From Falsiroseomonas sp051433195 (GTDB taxonomy: Bacteria > Pseudomonadota > Alphaproteobacteria > Acetobacterales > Acetobacteraceae): DNA of 64,000 nucleotides. The translations under genes and the position numbers were made by a program. Location: contig NZ_JBHMFT010000009.1 of assembly GCF_051433195.1 (NCBI RefSeq), forward strand, positions 62,001 to 126,000, written 5' to 3'. How positions within the stretch are numbered: the stretch's first letter is position 1; every line of letters begins with the position of its first letter. Below, piece by piece: positions 9,346 through 17,931 of the stretch. The notes beneath the pieces were generated by a model that saw only the letters and a list, made by a program, of their open reading frames with translations, was not told the DNA's origin and did no database searches.

Positions 9346-10026
9346 TCAGTCGGCCCCCGGTGCCGCAAACGGAACGCCAACGGTGCGCACCAGCCAGGCC
9401 AGGCGATGCCGCTGCGCCGCCTGGGCATGGGCGCGGGAGGCCGCTTCCGCCGCCTCGCCATCCCGCGCGCGCAGGGCCGCGAGAATGGCCAGGTGCTCCG
9501 CATGCGCGGCCTCGGCACGGCCGGCGACGGTCAGCAGGCTGGGCAGCAGCGCCATGGTGGCGGAAAGCTGTTCCAGGCTGCGCAGCAAATAGCGGTTGTG
9601 GGCGGCCAGATACAGCAGGCCGTGCAGCCGCTGGTTGGTCTCCGCCAAGGCCCGCGCATCGGCGAACAGCGCCGGCTCGCCCGCCACCAGCTCCGCCATG
9701 GCGCCGATCTCGGTCGGGCTGGCGTGCTGGGCTGCGAGCCGCGCGGCGGCGCCTTCCAGCACCTCCCGCATCACATACAGCTCGACCACCTGCTGGTGGT
9801 CCGGCCGGGTCACGGTCAGGCCGCGACGCGCCTCATGCGTCAGCAGACCTTCCGATTCCAGCCGGGCGATCGCCTGGCGGACCGGGGTGCGGGAGACGCC
9901 GAAGCGGGCGGCGAGGTCGGTTTCCGTCAGGCGCAGGCCGGGCGCCAGCGTGCCCTCGCGGATCGCGGCGCGAATCCGGCCATAGGCTTCCTGGCCGAGG
10001 TCCCTGGATGGCTGCGGCATGTCCAT
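9346..10026 (-). CDS. GntR family regulator (FCD/FadR subfamily), probable tcu regulator
   Basis: 226-aa regulator. Residues about 8-75 are the GntR winged helix (EAYGRIRAAIREGTLAPGLRLTETDLAARFGVSRTPVRQAIARLESEGLL). The remainder is an all-helical FCD ligand domain with the metal/ligand-binding features LYVMREVLEGAAARLAAQ, NQRLHGLLYLAAHN and HAEHLAILAALRARD. FCD members usually bind small carboxylates. ATG at complement 10026 is chosen because it follows an AGGG stretch; a longer frame to 10107 would run through the operator-like repeats. It is divergent from tcuA across an 80-bp spacer, so regulation of tcuAB, probably as a repressor relieved by a tricarboxylate, is likely. In Salmonella this role is filled by a LysR protein, TcuR. 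Confidence 0.88.
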   Translation of the reverse strand: MDMPQPSRDLGQEAYGRIRAAIREGTLAPGLRLTETDLAARFGVSRTPVRQAIARLESEGLLTHEARRGLTVTRPDHQQVVELYVMREVLEGAAARLAAQHASPTEIGAMAELVAGEPALFADARALAETNQRLHGLLYLAAHNRYLLRSLEQLSATMALLPSLLTVAGRAEAAHAEHLAILAALRARDGEAAEAASRAHAQAAQRHRLAWLVRTVGVPFAAPGAD

Positions 10027-10055
10027 GCGGGCGACCCTACCACGCATCGCGCATC

Positions 10056-10085
10056 TGGACATCAGTGGATACGAGTGGATACAAC
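10056..10085. promoter_or_regulatory. Three tandem decamers in gntR-tcuA spacer, candidate operator
   Basis: TGGACATCAG, TGGATACGAG and TGGATACAAC follow each other without gap, so TGGA recurs exactly once per helical turn. They lie between the divergent GntR gene and tcuA and are the most obvious repeated element in the spacer. They may bind the GntR protein; most FCD sites are palindromic, so this is tentative. Confidence 0.4.
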
Positions 10086-10105
10086 CGGCTTCCGCTTCGG
10101 GAGAC

Positions 10106-11512
10106 ATGGGACAGATGCCGGATTTCGCCCGCGTCTACGACGTGCTGGTGGTCGGCGGCGGCAACGCGGCGCTCTGCGCGGCCATCACCGCACGGCGGGC
10201 CGGCGCCTCGGTGATCCTCTGCGAGGCGTCGCCCCCGCCGATGCGCGGCGGCAATTCCCGGCACACCCGCAACCTGCGCGCGCTGCATCCCGGCCCCACC
10301 CAGGTGCTGACCGACAGCTACCTCGAGGAAGAATACTGGGACGATTTGAACCGCGTCACCGGCGGCCGCACCAACGAGGATCTGGCGCGGATGTGCATCC
10401 GGGCCAGCCAGCACGCGCCGGATTTCCTGGCGAGCTGCGGCGTGGTGTTCCAGCCCTCGCTGTCCGGCACCCTGTCCCTGTCCCGCACCAACGCCTTCTT
10501 CCTCGGCGGCGGCAAGGCGCTGGTGAACGCGCTGTACCGTGAGGCGGGGCGGCTCGGCATCGTCACGCTGACCGATACCGAGGTGCAGCACATCGAGGTG
10601 GAGGATGGCTTCGCCAGCGAGGCCATCGTTTCGCATTGTGGCTTCCCCCAGCGCATCCGCTTCAAGGCGCTGGTCGCGGCGAGCGGCGGCTTCCAGGCCA
10701 ACCGCAACTGGCTGCGCGAGTATTGGGGCGATGCCGCCGACAACTTCCAGATCCGCGGCACGCCCTACGCCCAGGGCACGATCCTGAAGGATCTGCTGGC
10801 GCAGGGCGTGCAGCAGGTAGGCGACCCGACGCAGTTCCACGCCGTGGCGAACGACGCCCGCGCACCGATGGAGGATGGCGGGCTGGCCATGCGGCTGGAC
10901 TGCGTGCCGTTCTCCCTGGTGGTGAACCGTGACGTGGAGCGCTTCTACGACGAGGGTGAGGATGTCTGGCCAAAGCGCTATGCCATCTGGGGCCGCCTGA
11001 TCGCGCAGCAGCCGGGCCAGACGGCACTCGCCGTCACCGACAGCCAGGCGGTGCTGAATTTCCTGCCCAGCGTCTATCCGCCCTTCAAGGCGGACAGCAT
11101 CGCCGGCATCGCGGCGCAGGCCGGCTACGACGCGGCGAAGCTGGAAAAGGTGATGGCGGATTTCAACGCCGCGGTCCGCCCCGGCACCTTCACGCCGATG
11201 GTGCCCGACGACTGCCGGACCGAAGGCCTGACGCCGCCCAAAAGCCACTGGGCGCGGCGCATCGAGAAGCCGCCGTTCTACGCCTACCCGCTGCGCCCCG
11301 GCATCACCTTCACCTTCCTCAGCGTCAAGGTGAACGACCGGGCGCGGGTGCTGATGGCGGATGGCAAGCCCTCGGCCAACATCTTTGCCAGTGGCGAGAT
11401 CATGTCGGGGAACATCCTCGGCCAGGGCTATCTCGCCGGTTTCGGAATGACCCTCGGCACCGTCTTCGGACGGCTGGCCGGCGAGGAGGCCGCGCGCCAT
11501 GTCCGCAACTGA
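10106..11512 (+). CDS. tcuA: FAD-dependent tricarballylate dehydrogenase TcuA
   Basis: 468-aa flavoprotein, the same length as characterised TcuA, which oxidises tricarballylate to cis-aconitate. The dinucleotide-binding motif VLVVGGGNAALCAAITARRAG is at residues about 12-32, followed by MRGGNSRHTRNLR. A fumarate-reductase-like C-terminal FAD segment includes ANIFASGEIMSGNILGQGYLAGFGMTLGTVFGRLAGEEA. ATG at 10106 has GGGAG just upstream; the frame is open to 10019 but that overlaps the divergent regulator's 5' end. It overlaps tcuB by 14 nt. Electrons from FADH2 are expected to pass to TcuB. The TcuC importer is not next to it. Confidence 0.93.
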   Translation: MGQMPDFARVYDVLVVGGGNAALCAAITARRAGASVILCEASPPPMRGGNSRHTRNLRALHPGPTQVLTDSYLEEEYWDDLNRVTGGRTNEDLARMCIRASQHAPDFLASCGVVFQPSLSGTLSLSRTNAFFLGGGKALVNALYREAGRLGIVTLTDTEVQHIEVEDGFASEAIVSHCGFPQRIRFKALVAASGGFQANRNWLREYWGDAADNFQIRGTPYAQGTILKDLLAQGVQQVGDPTQFHAVANDARAPMEDGGLAMRLDCVPFSLVVNRDVERFYDEGEDVWPKRYAIWGRLIAQQPGQTALAVTDSQAVLNFLPSVYPPFKADSIAGIAAQAGYDAAKLEKVMADFNAAVRPGTFTPMVPDDCRTEGLTPPKSHWARRIEKPPFYAYPLRPGITFTFLSVKVNDRARVLMADGKPSANIFASGEIMSGNILGQGYLAGFGMTLGTVFGRLAGEEAARHVRN

Positions 11513-12659
11513 GATGAGCAAGCTGGACCTGCTGGTGCAGGAGGCCGTCGATGCCGGCACGACGCCGCTGGAATCGGACGCCTACCAGGATGCCCGCCGC
11601 CAGATGGCGGTCTGCAACGCCTGCCGCTACTGCGAAGGCTACTGCGCCGTCTTCCCCGCCATGGCAGCGCGGCGCGAATTCGAGAAGGCGGACCTGACCC
11701 ACCTCGCGAACCTCTGCCACAACTGCAAGGGCTGCTTCCACGCCTGCCAGTACGCACCGCCGCACGCCTTCGGCATCAACATCCCGGCGACCTTCGCCAC
11801 GGTGCGGCAGGAGAGCTACGCCGAATACGCCTGGCCGGCCGGCATGGGCCGCCTGTTTGATCGCAACGGCACGCTGCTGGTCGCCGCGACCACGATCCTG
11901 GTGACGCTGGCGCTGGTGCTGACGGTGGCGATCCGCGACCCGGAGGTGCTGTTCTCCGCGCAGACCGGCACCGGCGCCTTCTTCCGCATCATCCCGCTCT
12001 GGCTCATCAACCTGCTGGCCGGCGGCACCTTCGGCTTCGCGATCCTCGCCATGGCGATGGGCGCGCTGCGCTACTGGCGCGGCACCGGCGGCATGGGCGG
12101 CACCTTCCAGCCGGCCCCGGTGGTGGATGCCACCGTGGACATCCTCACGCTGCGCAACCTGGGCGGCGGCGGGCATGGCTGCAACGACCTGGACGACAGC
12201 TTCGCGCAACACCGGCGCTGGCTGCACCAGGCGATGTTCTTCGGCTTCATGCTGTGCTTCGCCGCCACCAGCACCGGCGCCATCTACCACCACGTCTTCG
12301 GCTGGCACTCGCCGCATGCCTTCCTGTCGCTGCCGGTGCAGTTCGGCACCTGGGGCGGCGTGCTGCTGTGCATCGGCACGGCGGGGCTGATCTGGGTGAA
12401 GACCGTCACGGACCCGGCACCGGTCGCCCGCAAGCTGATGGGCGGCGAATACGCGCTGCTCGGCCTGCTGTTCCTGATCGGCTCGACCGGGCTGTTGCTG
12501 CTGGTGGTGCGGCACACCGGCGCCATGGGCCTCATGCTGGCGCTGCATTTCGGGCTGGTGCTCGCCCTGTTCGTGGTGCTGCCCTATTCGAAGATGGTGC
12601 ACGGCATCTACCGCGGCATCGCCCTGCTGCGGAATGCGCGGGAGAAGCGGCCGGCCTGA
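11499..12659 (+). CDS. tcuB: Tricarballylate utilisation protein TcuB (4Fe-4S, membrane)
   Basis: 386-aa membrane iron-sulfur protein that reoxidises TcuA's flavin and hands electrons to the quinone pool. Two C-x2-C-x2-C-x3-C clusters are present: Cys39/42/45/49 (CNACRYCEGYC) and Cys73/76/79/83 (CHNCKGCFHAC). The rest is a six-helix membrane domain with conserved histidines (QHRRWLHQAMFFGFM, IYHHVFGWHSP) that could hold heme or contact quinone. ATG 11499 follows GAGGAGG inside the tcuA 3' end. Homologues are also named CitB. The tcuAB pair is the enzymatic core; uptake must come from another transporter. Confidence 0.93.
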   Translation: MSATEMSKLDLLVQEAVDAGTTPLESDAYQDARRQMAVCNACRYCEGYCAVFPAMAARREFEKADLTHLANLCHNCKGCFHACQYAPPHAFGINIPATFATVRQESYAEYAWPAGMGRLFDRNGTLLVAATTILVTLALVLTVAIRDPEVLFSAQTGTGAFFRIIPLWLINLLAGGTFGFAILAMAMGALRYWRGTGGMGGTFQPAPVVDATVDILTLRNLGGGGHGCNDLDDSFAQHRRWLHQAMFFGFMLCFAATSTGAIYHHVFGWHSPHAFLSLPVQFGTWGGVLLCIGTAGLIWVKTVTDPAPVARKLMGGEYALLGLLFLIGSTGLLLLVVRHTGAMGLMLALHFGLVLALFVVLPYSKMVHGIYRGIALLRNAREKRPA

Positions 12660-12664
12660 GCGGC

Positions 12665-13540
12665 TCAGAACCGCTCGCCGAACACTTCGAAGGGTGGCGC
12701 TGCCGCCACCCGCAGGGCGCAGAAGCCAGCGTCCCGCAGGTAAAGGGTGTTCGGCGCGCCCGGCCCCGCGCGAGGCGTCAGGGCGCGAAGGCGCGGGTCG
12801 TAGTCGAAGGGCGCGAAGCCATGCCGGCGCAGCGGGGCGTCCGGCCCCTCGCCATAGCGGCTGGCATGGCCCGCGGTCTCCACGATGACGGCCCGCAACG
12901 CCGGGTCCGCCAGGATACGGGCGCCGCCGGCCAGGATGCGCGCCTCGAACCCCTCGACATCCAGCTTCAGCAGCATCGGAGTCCGCCCGGCGAAGGCGGC
13001 ATCGAGCGTCGTCACCGCCACCTCCTCGGCCGCCTCCGCCTCCCCTGCCCGCAGCACCCGGTTCGCGGCGCCGCGCCCGGCGCTGATCCGCAGCCGCCCC
13101 GGCGCCTCCCCCATCGCCACCGGCAGCACGCTGATCCGCCCGGAAAGATCGTTCAGCCGGATGTTGTCGTGCAGATGCGGCAGGGTCGCCGCCGCGGGTT
13201 CCACCGCCACCACCCCGGCCCCCGAGACGCCGGCCGCCAGCACGGCATAGACGCCGATATTGGCGCCGATATCGCCCATCAAATCGCCCGGCCGCAGCAG
13301 GTGCAGGCAGAACCCCATCTCGCGGAAATCCGTCAGCCCGACATACCAGGCGGCGGTGGCGGAGGAGAGGCCGCGGCGCAGCACCAGGCGGGTCGGCCCC
13401 ACCAGCGGCACGACCATGGGCAGCCCGCCCAGCCGCCCGCCGACCTGCCAGCGCAGCAGCCGCCCCAGCGCCGCCGCCCGGTGCCGCCCGGCCAACTCGT
13501 GCCCCAGGATGAATCGCAGCAGGCGGAATGGCACGCGCAT
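12665..13540 (-). CDS. FkbM family methyltransferase
   Basis: 291-aa SAM-dependent O-methyltransferase. Motif I is LLRPGDLMGDIGANIGVYAVLAA, followed by the acidic strand end VVAVEPAAATLPHLHDNIRLN. The FkbM signature LLKLDVEGFEARILAGG comes later, with VIVETAGHASRYGEG near the C-terminus. The family methylates sugar or polyketide hydroxyls; with several glycan genes in the window, a surface sugar is plausible. The frame extends to 13606, but the ATG at complement 13540 gives the usual basic hydrophobic start MRVPFRLLRF and leaves a 41-bp spacer to the divergent GST. Convergent with tcuB. Confidence 0.85.
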   Translation of the reverse strand: MRVPFRLLRFILGHELAGRHRAAALGRLLRWQVGGRLGGLPMVVPLVGPTRLVLRRGLSSATAAWYVGLTDFREMGFCLHLLRPGDLMGDIGANIGVYAVLAAGVSGAGVVAVEPAAATLPHLHDNIRLNDLSGRISVLPVAMGEAPGRLRISAGRGAANRVLRAGEAEAAEEVAVTTLDAAFAGRTPMLLKLDVEGFEARILAGGARILADPALRAVIVETAGHASRYGEGPDAPLRRHGFAPFDYDPRLRALTPRAGPGAPNTLYLRDAGFCALRVAAAPPFEVFGERF

Positions 13541-13581
13541 CGCCGTTCTGGCATCCTCGACGTGATTACGAGAGGCGAACA

Positions 13582-14190
13582 ATGCGGCACTTCTACGGCT
13601 GGGCAACCCCCAACTCCCAGCGCGTCTCCATCATGTTGGAGGAATGCGGGCTGGATTACGCCGTGACCGGCGTGAACATCCGCGCCCGGCAGCAATTCGC
13701 GCCCGAGATCCTGGCGCTGAACCCCTACGGCAAGATCCCGATCCTGGTGGAGGATGGCCGCGCCATCACCGAAAGCGGCGCCATCCTGCTGCACCTGGCC
13801 GAGCGCCACGGCATCCTGCTGGGGGAGGACCGACCCGCCATGCTGTCCTGGCTGATGGTCGCCCTGACCTCGCTCGGCCCCTTCACCGGCCAGGCGCATC
13901 ACTGGACCGACCTGGCGCCGGAGAAGCCGGAGCCAGCGCGGGCGCACAGCACGGCGCTGGTGGACCGGGTCTATCGCCTGCTCGATGCCCGTCTGGCGGA
14001 GGTGCCGCATCTGGCCGGCGGCCCGTGCAGCATCGCCGACATCGCCGCCTACCCCTGGGTCGCGAAGCATGGCTGGGCCGCACGCAGCCTGGACGCCACC
14101 CCCCACCTCGCCGCCTGGTTCGCCCGGATGGGGGAGCGTCCGGCGGTCCGCCGCGGCATGGCGGTGCCGGCCGGGGCGCGGCTGGAGTAG
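13582..14190 (+). CDS. Glutathione S-transferase family protein
   Basis: 202-aa cytosolic protein. The N-terminal thioredoxin-like domain (1-80) starts MRHFYGWATPNSQRVSIMLEE and contains the cis-proline loop YGKIPILVEDG and the glutathione-gripping ESGAILLHLAE. The helical C-terminal domain has the N-capping box SIADIAAYPWV. It resembles YfcG/GstB-like bacterial GSTs; substrate unknown. ATG 13582 is preceded by AGAGGCGA. Single gene, divergent from the FkbM methyltransferase. Confidence 0.9.
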   Translation: MRHFYGWATPNSQRVSIMLEECGLDYAVTGVNIRARQQFAPEILALNPYGKIPILVEDGRAITESGAILLHLAERHGILLGEDRPAMLSWLMVALTSLGPFTGQAHHWTDLAPEKPEPARAHSTALVDRVYRLLDARLAEVPHLAGGPCSIADIAAYPWVAKHGWAARSLDATPHLAAWFARMGERPAVRRGMAVPAGARLE

Positions 14191-14325
14191 GCGCCGCCCG
14201 CGCCGGGCAACTTTTCCCTGCGTGCCTCGTCAACCATAACCAGATATGCTGCACCGCCGTTGCAGCCGCCTTTGCCATGGCGAGGCCGCGACCAGACAGG
14301 ACGTGGCGATCCGAGGATGACCGGG

Positions 14326-16605
14326 ATGAATGCTGAAACCCCTGCCCGCGAAATGATGGCCCAGACCCTGACCCGCTTCATGGAGCAGGCCAATGCCATG
14401 GGCGAGGTCGCCCGCCGGCAGTTCGCGGCGATGACGCCGCCGATCGGGCCGAAGGTCCTGGACGGCGCCGGCCCGACCGGCTCCGATTTCCTCGGCCGGT
14501 CGCCCTTCGCGCTGATGTCGGACGCAATGGCCTATGCGGTCGATGCCAGCCAGCGCTCGGTCCTGTTCTGGGACACCATGCGCCAGGCCGGCAACGCCTT
14601 CGTGGAGCATGAGAAAGCCGGCTGCCCGCCGGTGCTGGTCTTCGACTGGGACATGGTGGTGGATGGCCGCCACCTGCCGCGCCGCTGCAACTACGCCCTG
14701 GTCCGAATCAAGCCGCCCGCCGGCTTCCGGGAGCCCGACCCGAAGCTGCGGCCCTTCGTCATCATCGACCCGCGCGCCGGCCACGGCGCCGGCATCGGCG
14801 GCTTCAAGTCGGACAGCCAGGTGGGCGTGGCGCTGCGCCGCGGCCACCCCGTCTACTTCGTCATCTTCTTCCGCGACCCGGAGCCCGGCCAGACCATCCT
14901 CGACATCACCGAGGCCGAGGCGATCTTCCTGCGCAAGATCCACGAGTTGCACCCCGACGCCCAGCGCCCCGTGGTGATCGGCAACTGCCAGGGCGGCTGG
15001 GCGGTGATGATGCTCGGTGCGTCGGAGCCGGAACTCACCGGCCCGCTGGTCCTCAACGGCGCCCCCCTGTCCTACTGGGCCGGCGAGAAGGGCCGCAACC
15101 CGATGCGCTACACCGGCGGCCTCGCCGGCGGGTCCTGGCCCGCGGCGCTGCTGGCGGACCTCGGCAACGGCACCTTCGACGGCGCCAACCTGGTCTCGAA
15201 CTTCGAGAACCTGTCGCCCGGCAACGCCAAGTTCCGCAAGTACTACAACCTGTACGAGAAGGTGGACACCGAGGCCGAGCGCTTCCTGGAATTCGAGCGC
15301 TGGTGGGGCGGCTACTTCCTGATGACCCGCGACGAGATCCGTTGGATCGTCGAGAACCTGTTCATCGGCGACAAATTCGCCCGCGGCGAGGTCTCGGCCG
15401 GCAAGGGCGCGTCTTTCAACATGCGCTCGGTGAAGTCGCCCATCGTGGTGTTCGCCTCGGCCGGCGACAACATCACCCCGCCCGGCCAGGCGCTGCGCTG
15501 GATTGCCGACGTCTATCGCGACGAGCAGGAGATCAAGACGCTCGGCCAGACCATCGTCTACCTGGTGCATGACGATATCGGCCATCTCGGCATCTTCGTC
15601 TCCGGCAAGGTGGCGAACAAGGAACACACGGAGATCGCCAACACGCTCGACCTGATCGAGTCCGTGGCGCCCGGCCTGTACGAGATGCGCATCACCGGCA
15701 CCGCCGGCAGCGGCCTCAATGCGGGCTACCAGGTGGAGCTGGTGGAGAAGACCGTGGCGGATATCCGCCAGGTCTCCGGCGATGCGGAGAACGAGGCCTT
15801 CCCGGCCGTCGCCCGCATCTCCGCCATGAACCAGATGCTGTACGACCTTTTTGCGAGTCCGATCATCCGCAAGTTCGTCACCGAGGAAAGCGCCGAGATG
15901 CGGCGCCAGATGAACCCGATGCGCGCGCGCCGCTACATGGTCAGCGACGCCAACCCGGCGATGAAGCCGCTGGCGCACATGGCGGAGCTGGTGAAGGCCA
16001 ACCGCGCGCCGGTCGCCGCCGACAACCCCTTCATGGCGATGGAACGCGCCTGGGCGGACAGCACGGAGCGCGCCATCGATGCCTGGCGCGACTGGCGCGA
16101 CCAGATGCAGGAAACCGCCTTCCACGCCGTCTACGGCTCGCTCTCCGCGCTGAACGTGGCGTCCGACGTGCCGGTGGAAGCGGTGGCGGACCTGCCGGAG
16201 ACGCCCGATGTGCGCGCCGCGCTGGACCGGGTGGCGGAGGGTGGCTACGCCGAGGCGGTGGTGCGGATGATGATCCTGCTTGCCAAGGCGCGCGGTGGTG
16301 TCCGCCGCAGCCGGCTGGCGAAGTCCAATGCGCTGCTGACGACGGAGGAGCCCTTCGCCCAGCTCACCGCCTCCGCCCGCCAGGCGCTGATCCGGGAACA
16401 GACCGTCATCGTGGAAATGGCGCCGGAAGAAGCCTTCGAGACGCTGGCCACCCTGCTGCCGGACGCCGACAGCCGCCGCCGCGCCCTGCACAGCGTCACC
16501 GATGTGGCCGGGCCGGAGGAGGAGCTTGGGGAGCCGGCCGCCGCCATGCTGGCACGCCTGCGGGCGCTGCTGCTGCCGGCCGAGGCGAGCCAGGCCGCCG
16601 AATAG
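14326..16605 (+). CDS. DUF3141 protein, PHA-synthase-like alpha/beta hydrolase
   Basis: 759-aa protein. The central part (about 90-400) is an alpha/beta-hydrolase fold with FVIIDPRAGHGAGIGGFK and a nucleophile elbow IGNCQGGWAV in which Cys221 takes the serine position, as in PhaC polyhydroxyalkanoate synthases. A later FASAGDNITPPGQAL strand-loop and YLVHDDIGHLGIFVSG supply the likely Asp and His. The C-terminal third is helical. The N-terminus (MAQTLTRFMEQANAMGEVARRQF) looks phasin-like. Reaction not established. The ATG at 14326 is 9 nt after GAGG; ATG 14317 is too close to it. It appears monocistronic. Confidence 0.85.
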   Translation: MNAETPAREMMAQTLTRFMEQANAMGEVARRQFAAMTPPIGPKVLDGAGPTGSDFLGRSPFALMSDAMAYAVDASQRSVLFWDTMRQAGNAFVEHEKAGCPPVLVFDWDMVVDGRHLPRRCNYALVRIKPPAGFREPDPKLRPFVIIDPRAGHGAGIGGFKSDSQVGVALRRGHPVYFVIFFRDPEPGQTILDITEAEAIFLRKIHELHPDAQRPVVIGNCQGGWAVMMLGASEPELTGPLVLNGAPLSYWAGEKGRNPMRYTGGLAGGSWPAALLADLGNGTFDGANLVSNFENLSPGNAKFRKYYNLYEKVDTEAERFLEFERWWGGYFLMTRDEIRWIVENLFIGDKFARGEVSAGKGASFNMRSVKSPIVVFASAGDNITPPGQALRWIADVYRDEQEIKTLGQTIVYLVHDDIGHLGIFVSGKVANKEHTEIANTLDLIESVAPGLYEMRITGTAGSGLNAGYQVELVEKTVADIRQVSGDAENEAFPAVARISAMNQMLYDLFASPIIRKFVTEESAEMRRQMNPMRARRYMVSDANPAMKPLAHMAELVKANRAPVAADNPFMAMERAWADSTERAIDAWRDWRDQMQETAFHAVYGSLSALNVASDVPVEAVADLPETPDVRAALDRVAEGGYAEAVVRMMILLAKARGGVRRSRLAKSNALLTTEEPFAQLTASARQALIREQTVIVEMAPEEAFETLATLLPDADSRRRALHSVTDVAGPEEELGEPAAAMLARLRALLLPAEASQAAE

Positions 16606-16724
16606 GCCGCGGCGATTCATCAAGGGGCAACCGGATCGGGGCCATGCTGCCCGGGTCCGGCGCCCTGCGCCCGGAGTCCCAGGTCGCAAGAATTGCGGCG
16701 CCGAGGCAAGAGGGCCAACCCCAG

Positions 16725-16916
16725 ATGATGCCGCAGATCGCTGCCCATCCCGCTCGCGTTTCCGATTTCGTGGCTGCTTCCCTGCTGACCTCCGACCAGG
16801 GCGCGGAGGTTCACCTGGTGGCCCGCGACGGCCGCCTGCTGCGCCTACCGACGGATGAGGCGACCGCGCGCCAGTTGATCGTCAGCCTGTGGCAGGCGCT
16901 CGACCGGGCACGTTGA
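16725..16916 (+). CDS. Small hypothetical protein
   Basis: 63-aa frame starting MMPQIAAHPARVSDFVAASLL and ending LIVSLWQALDRAR. It contains a compact strand-turn-strand (EVHLVARDGRLLRLPTDE) and a C-terminal helix, and has no motif I recognise. The ATG at 16725 follows AGAGGGCC at an acceptable distance; an upstream ATG at 16644 would add 27 residues of Arg/Pro-rich sequence that look non-coding. It fills the gap between the DUF3141 gene and the dehydrogenase at 16984. Codon choice looks like its neighbours, so it may be real. Confidence 0.5.
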   Translation: MMPQIAAHPARVSDFVAASLLTSDQGAEVHLVARDGRLLRLPTDEATARQLIVSLWQALDRAR

Positions 16917-16983
16917 CCAGACGCAGCCCGGGATTGCGCCGCGCCGCCCGGAGCCTATCCTGCCCCCAACCGGGGGATTGGCC

Positions 16984-17931
16984 ATGGCAGAAACAGGCAA
17001 GGTCGCCATCGTCGGCGCGGGACTGATCGGCCGCGCCTGGTCCATGATCTTCGCCCGCGCCGGGTGGGACGTGTCGCTGCACGACCCGGTGCCGGCGGCG
17101 CTGGAAGCCGCGCCGCGGCTCTGCGCGCAGGGGCTGGCAGAACTGGCGCGGCACGGGCTGTGCGACAACGCGGAAGCGGCCGCCCGGCGCATCGCTGTCA
17201 CCGGCAGCCTGACCCAGGCGCTGGATGGCGCCGCCTTCGTGCAGGAAAACGGGCCGGAGGACGCCGCCACCAAGCGCGCCATCTTCGCGGAGCTGGATTT
17301 CCTGGCGGCGCCGGACTGCATCCTGGCCTCCTCCACCTCCGCCATCCCCTGTTCCAGCTTCACCGAGGGGCTCGCCGGCCGCGCCCGCTGCCTGGTGGCT
17401 CACCCGGTGAACCCGCCGCACCTGATCCCGGTGGTGGAGCTGTCCGGCGCGCCCTGGACCGCGCAGGCCACCATCGACCGTGCGCGGGCCATCTTCGCCG
17501 GCATCGGCCAGGCGCCGATCACCGTGAAGCGGGAGATCGAGGGCTTCATCCTCAACCGCCTGCAGGGCGCCCTGCTGGCGGAGGCGTTCCGGCTGGTGCA
17601 GGAAGGCTATGTCTCGCCGCAGGACCTGGACACCACGGTGGCGGAAGGCCTCGGCCTGCGCTGGTCCTTCCTCGGCCCCTTCGCCACCATCGAACTGAAC
17701 GCGCCCGGCGGCATCCCGGACTACTGCGCCCGCTACGCCGCCTTCTACGCCCGCATCGCTGGCGCCCCGCCCGCGCCTTCCGTGTTCGGCGCGGAGGGCA
17801 TCGCGCAGATCATGCAGGAATGGGGTGGCACCCCGGCGCGGGAGGAAATCACCACCCGCAGCGCCCGGCGCGATGCCAGGCTGGCCGCGCTTGCCGCCCA
17901 TAAACGGAAACAGGACAACGAGACGACATGA
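16984..17931 (+). CDS. 3-hydroxyacid/3-hydroxyacyl-CoA dehydrogenase, lambda-crystallin (L-gulonate 3-dehydrogenase) type
   Basis: 315-aa NAD-dependent dehydrogenase. Rossmann motif VAIVGAGLIGRAWSMIFARAGWDV is at residues 6-29. Then come FVQENGPED, the serine-containing SSTSAIPCS, and HPVNPPHLIPVVEL with the catalytic His-Pro. The second domain has KREIEGFILNRLQGALLAEAFRLVQEGYVSP and EGLGLRWSFLGPFATIELNAPGG. These closely follow lambda-crystallin/L-gulonate 3-dehydrogenase rather than fatty-acid FadB. It overlaps the next gene as ATGA. With the BKACE enzyme downstream, oxidation of a 3-hydroxy acid to a 3-keto acid that is then cleaved is the natural reading; the acid itself is unknown. Confidence 0.85.
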   Translation: MAETGKVAIVGAGLIGRAWSMIFARAGWDVSLHDPVPAALEAAPRLCAQGLAELARHGLCDNAEAAARRIAVTGSLTQALDGAAFVQENGPEDAATKRAIFAELDFLAAPDCILASSTSAIPCSSFTEGLAGRARCLVAHPVNPPHLIPVVELSGAPWTAQATIDRARAIFAGIGQAPITVKREIEGFILNRLQGALLAEAFRLVQEGYVSPQDLDTTVAEGLGLRWSFLGPFATIELNAPGGIPDYCARYAAFYARIAGAPPAPSVFGAEGIAQIMQEWGGTPAREEITTRSARRDARLAALAAHKRKQDNETT

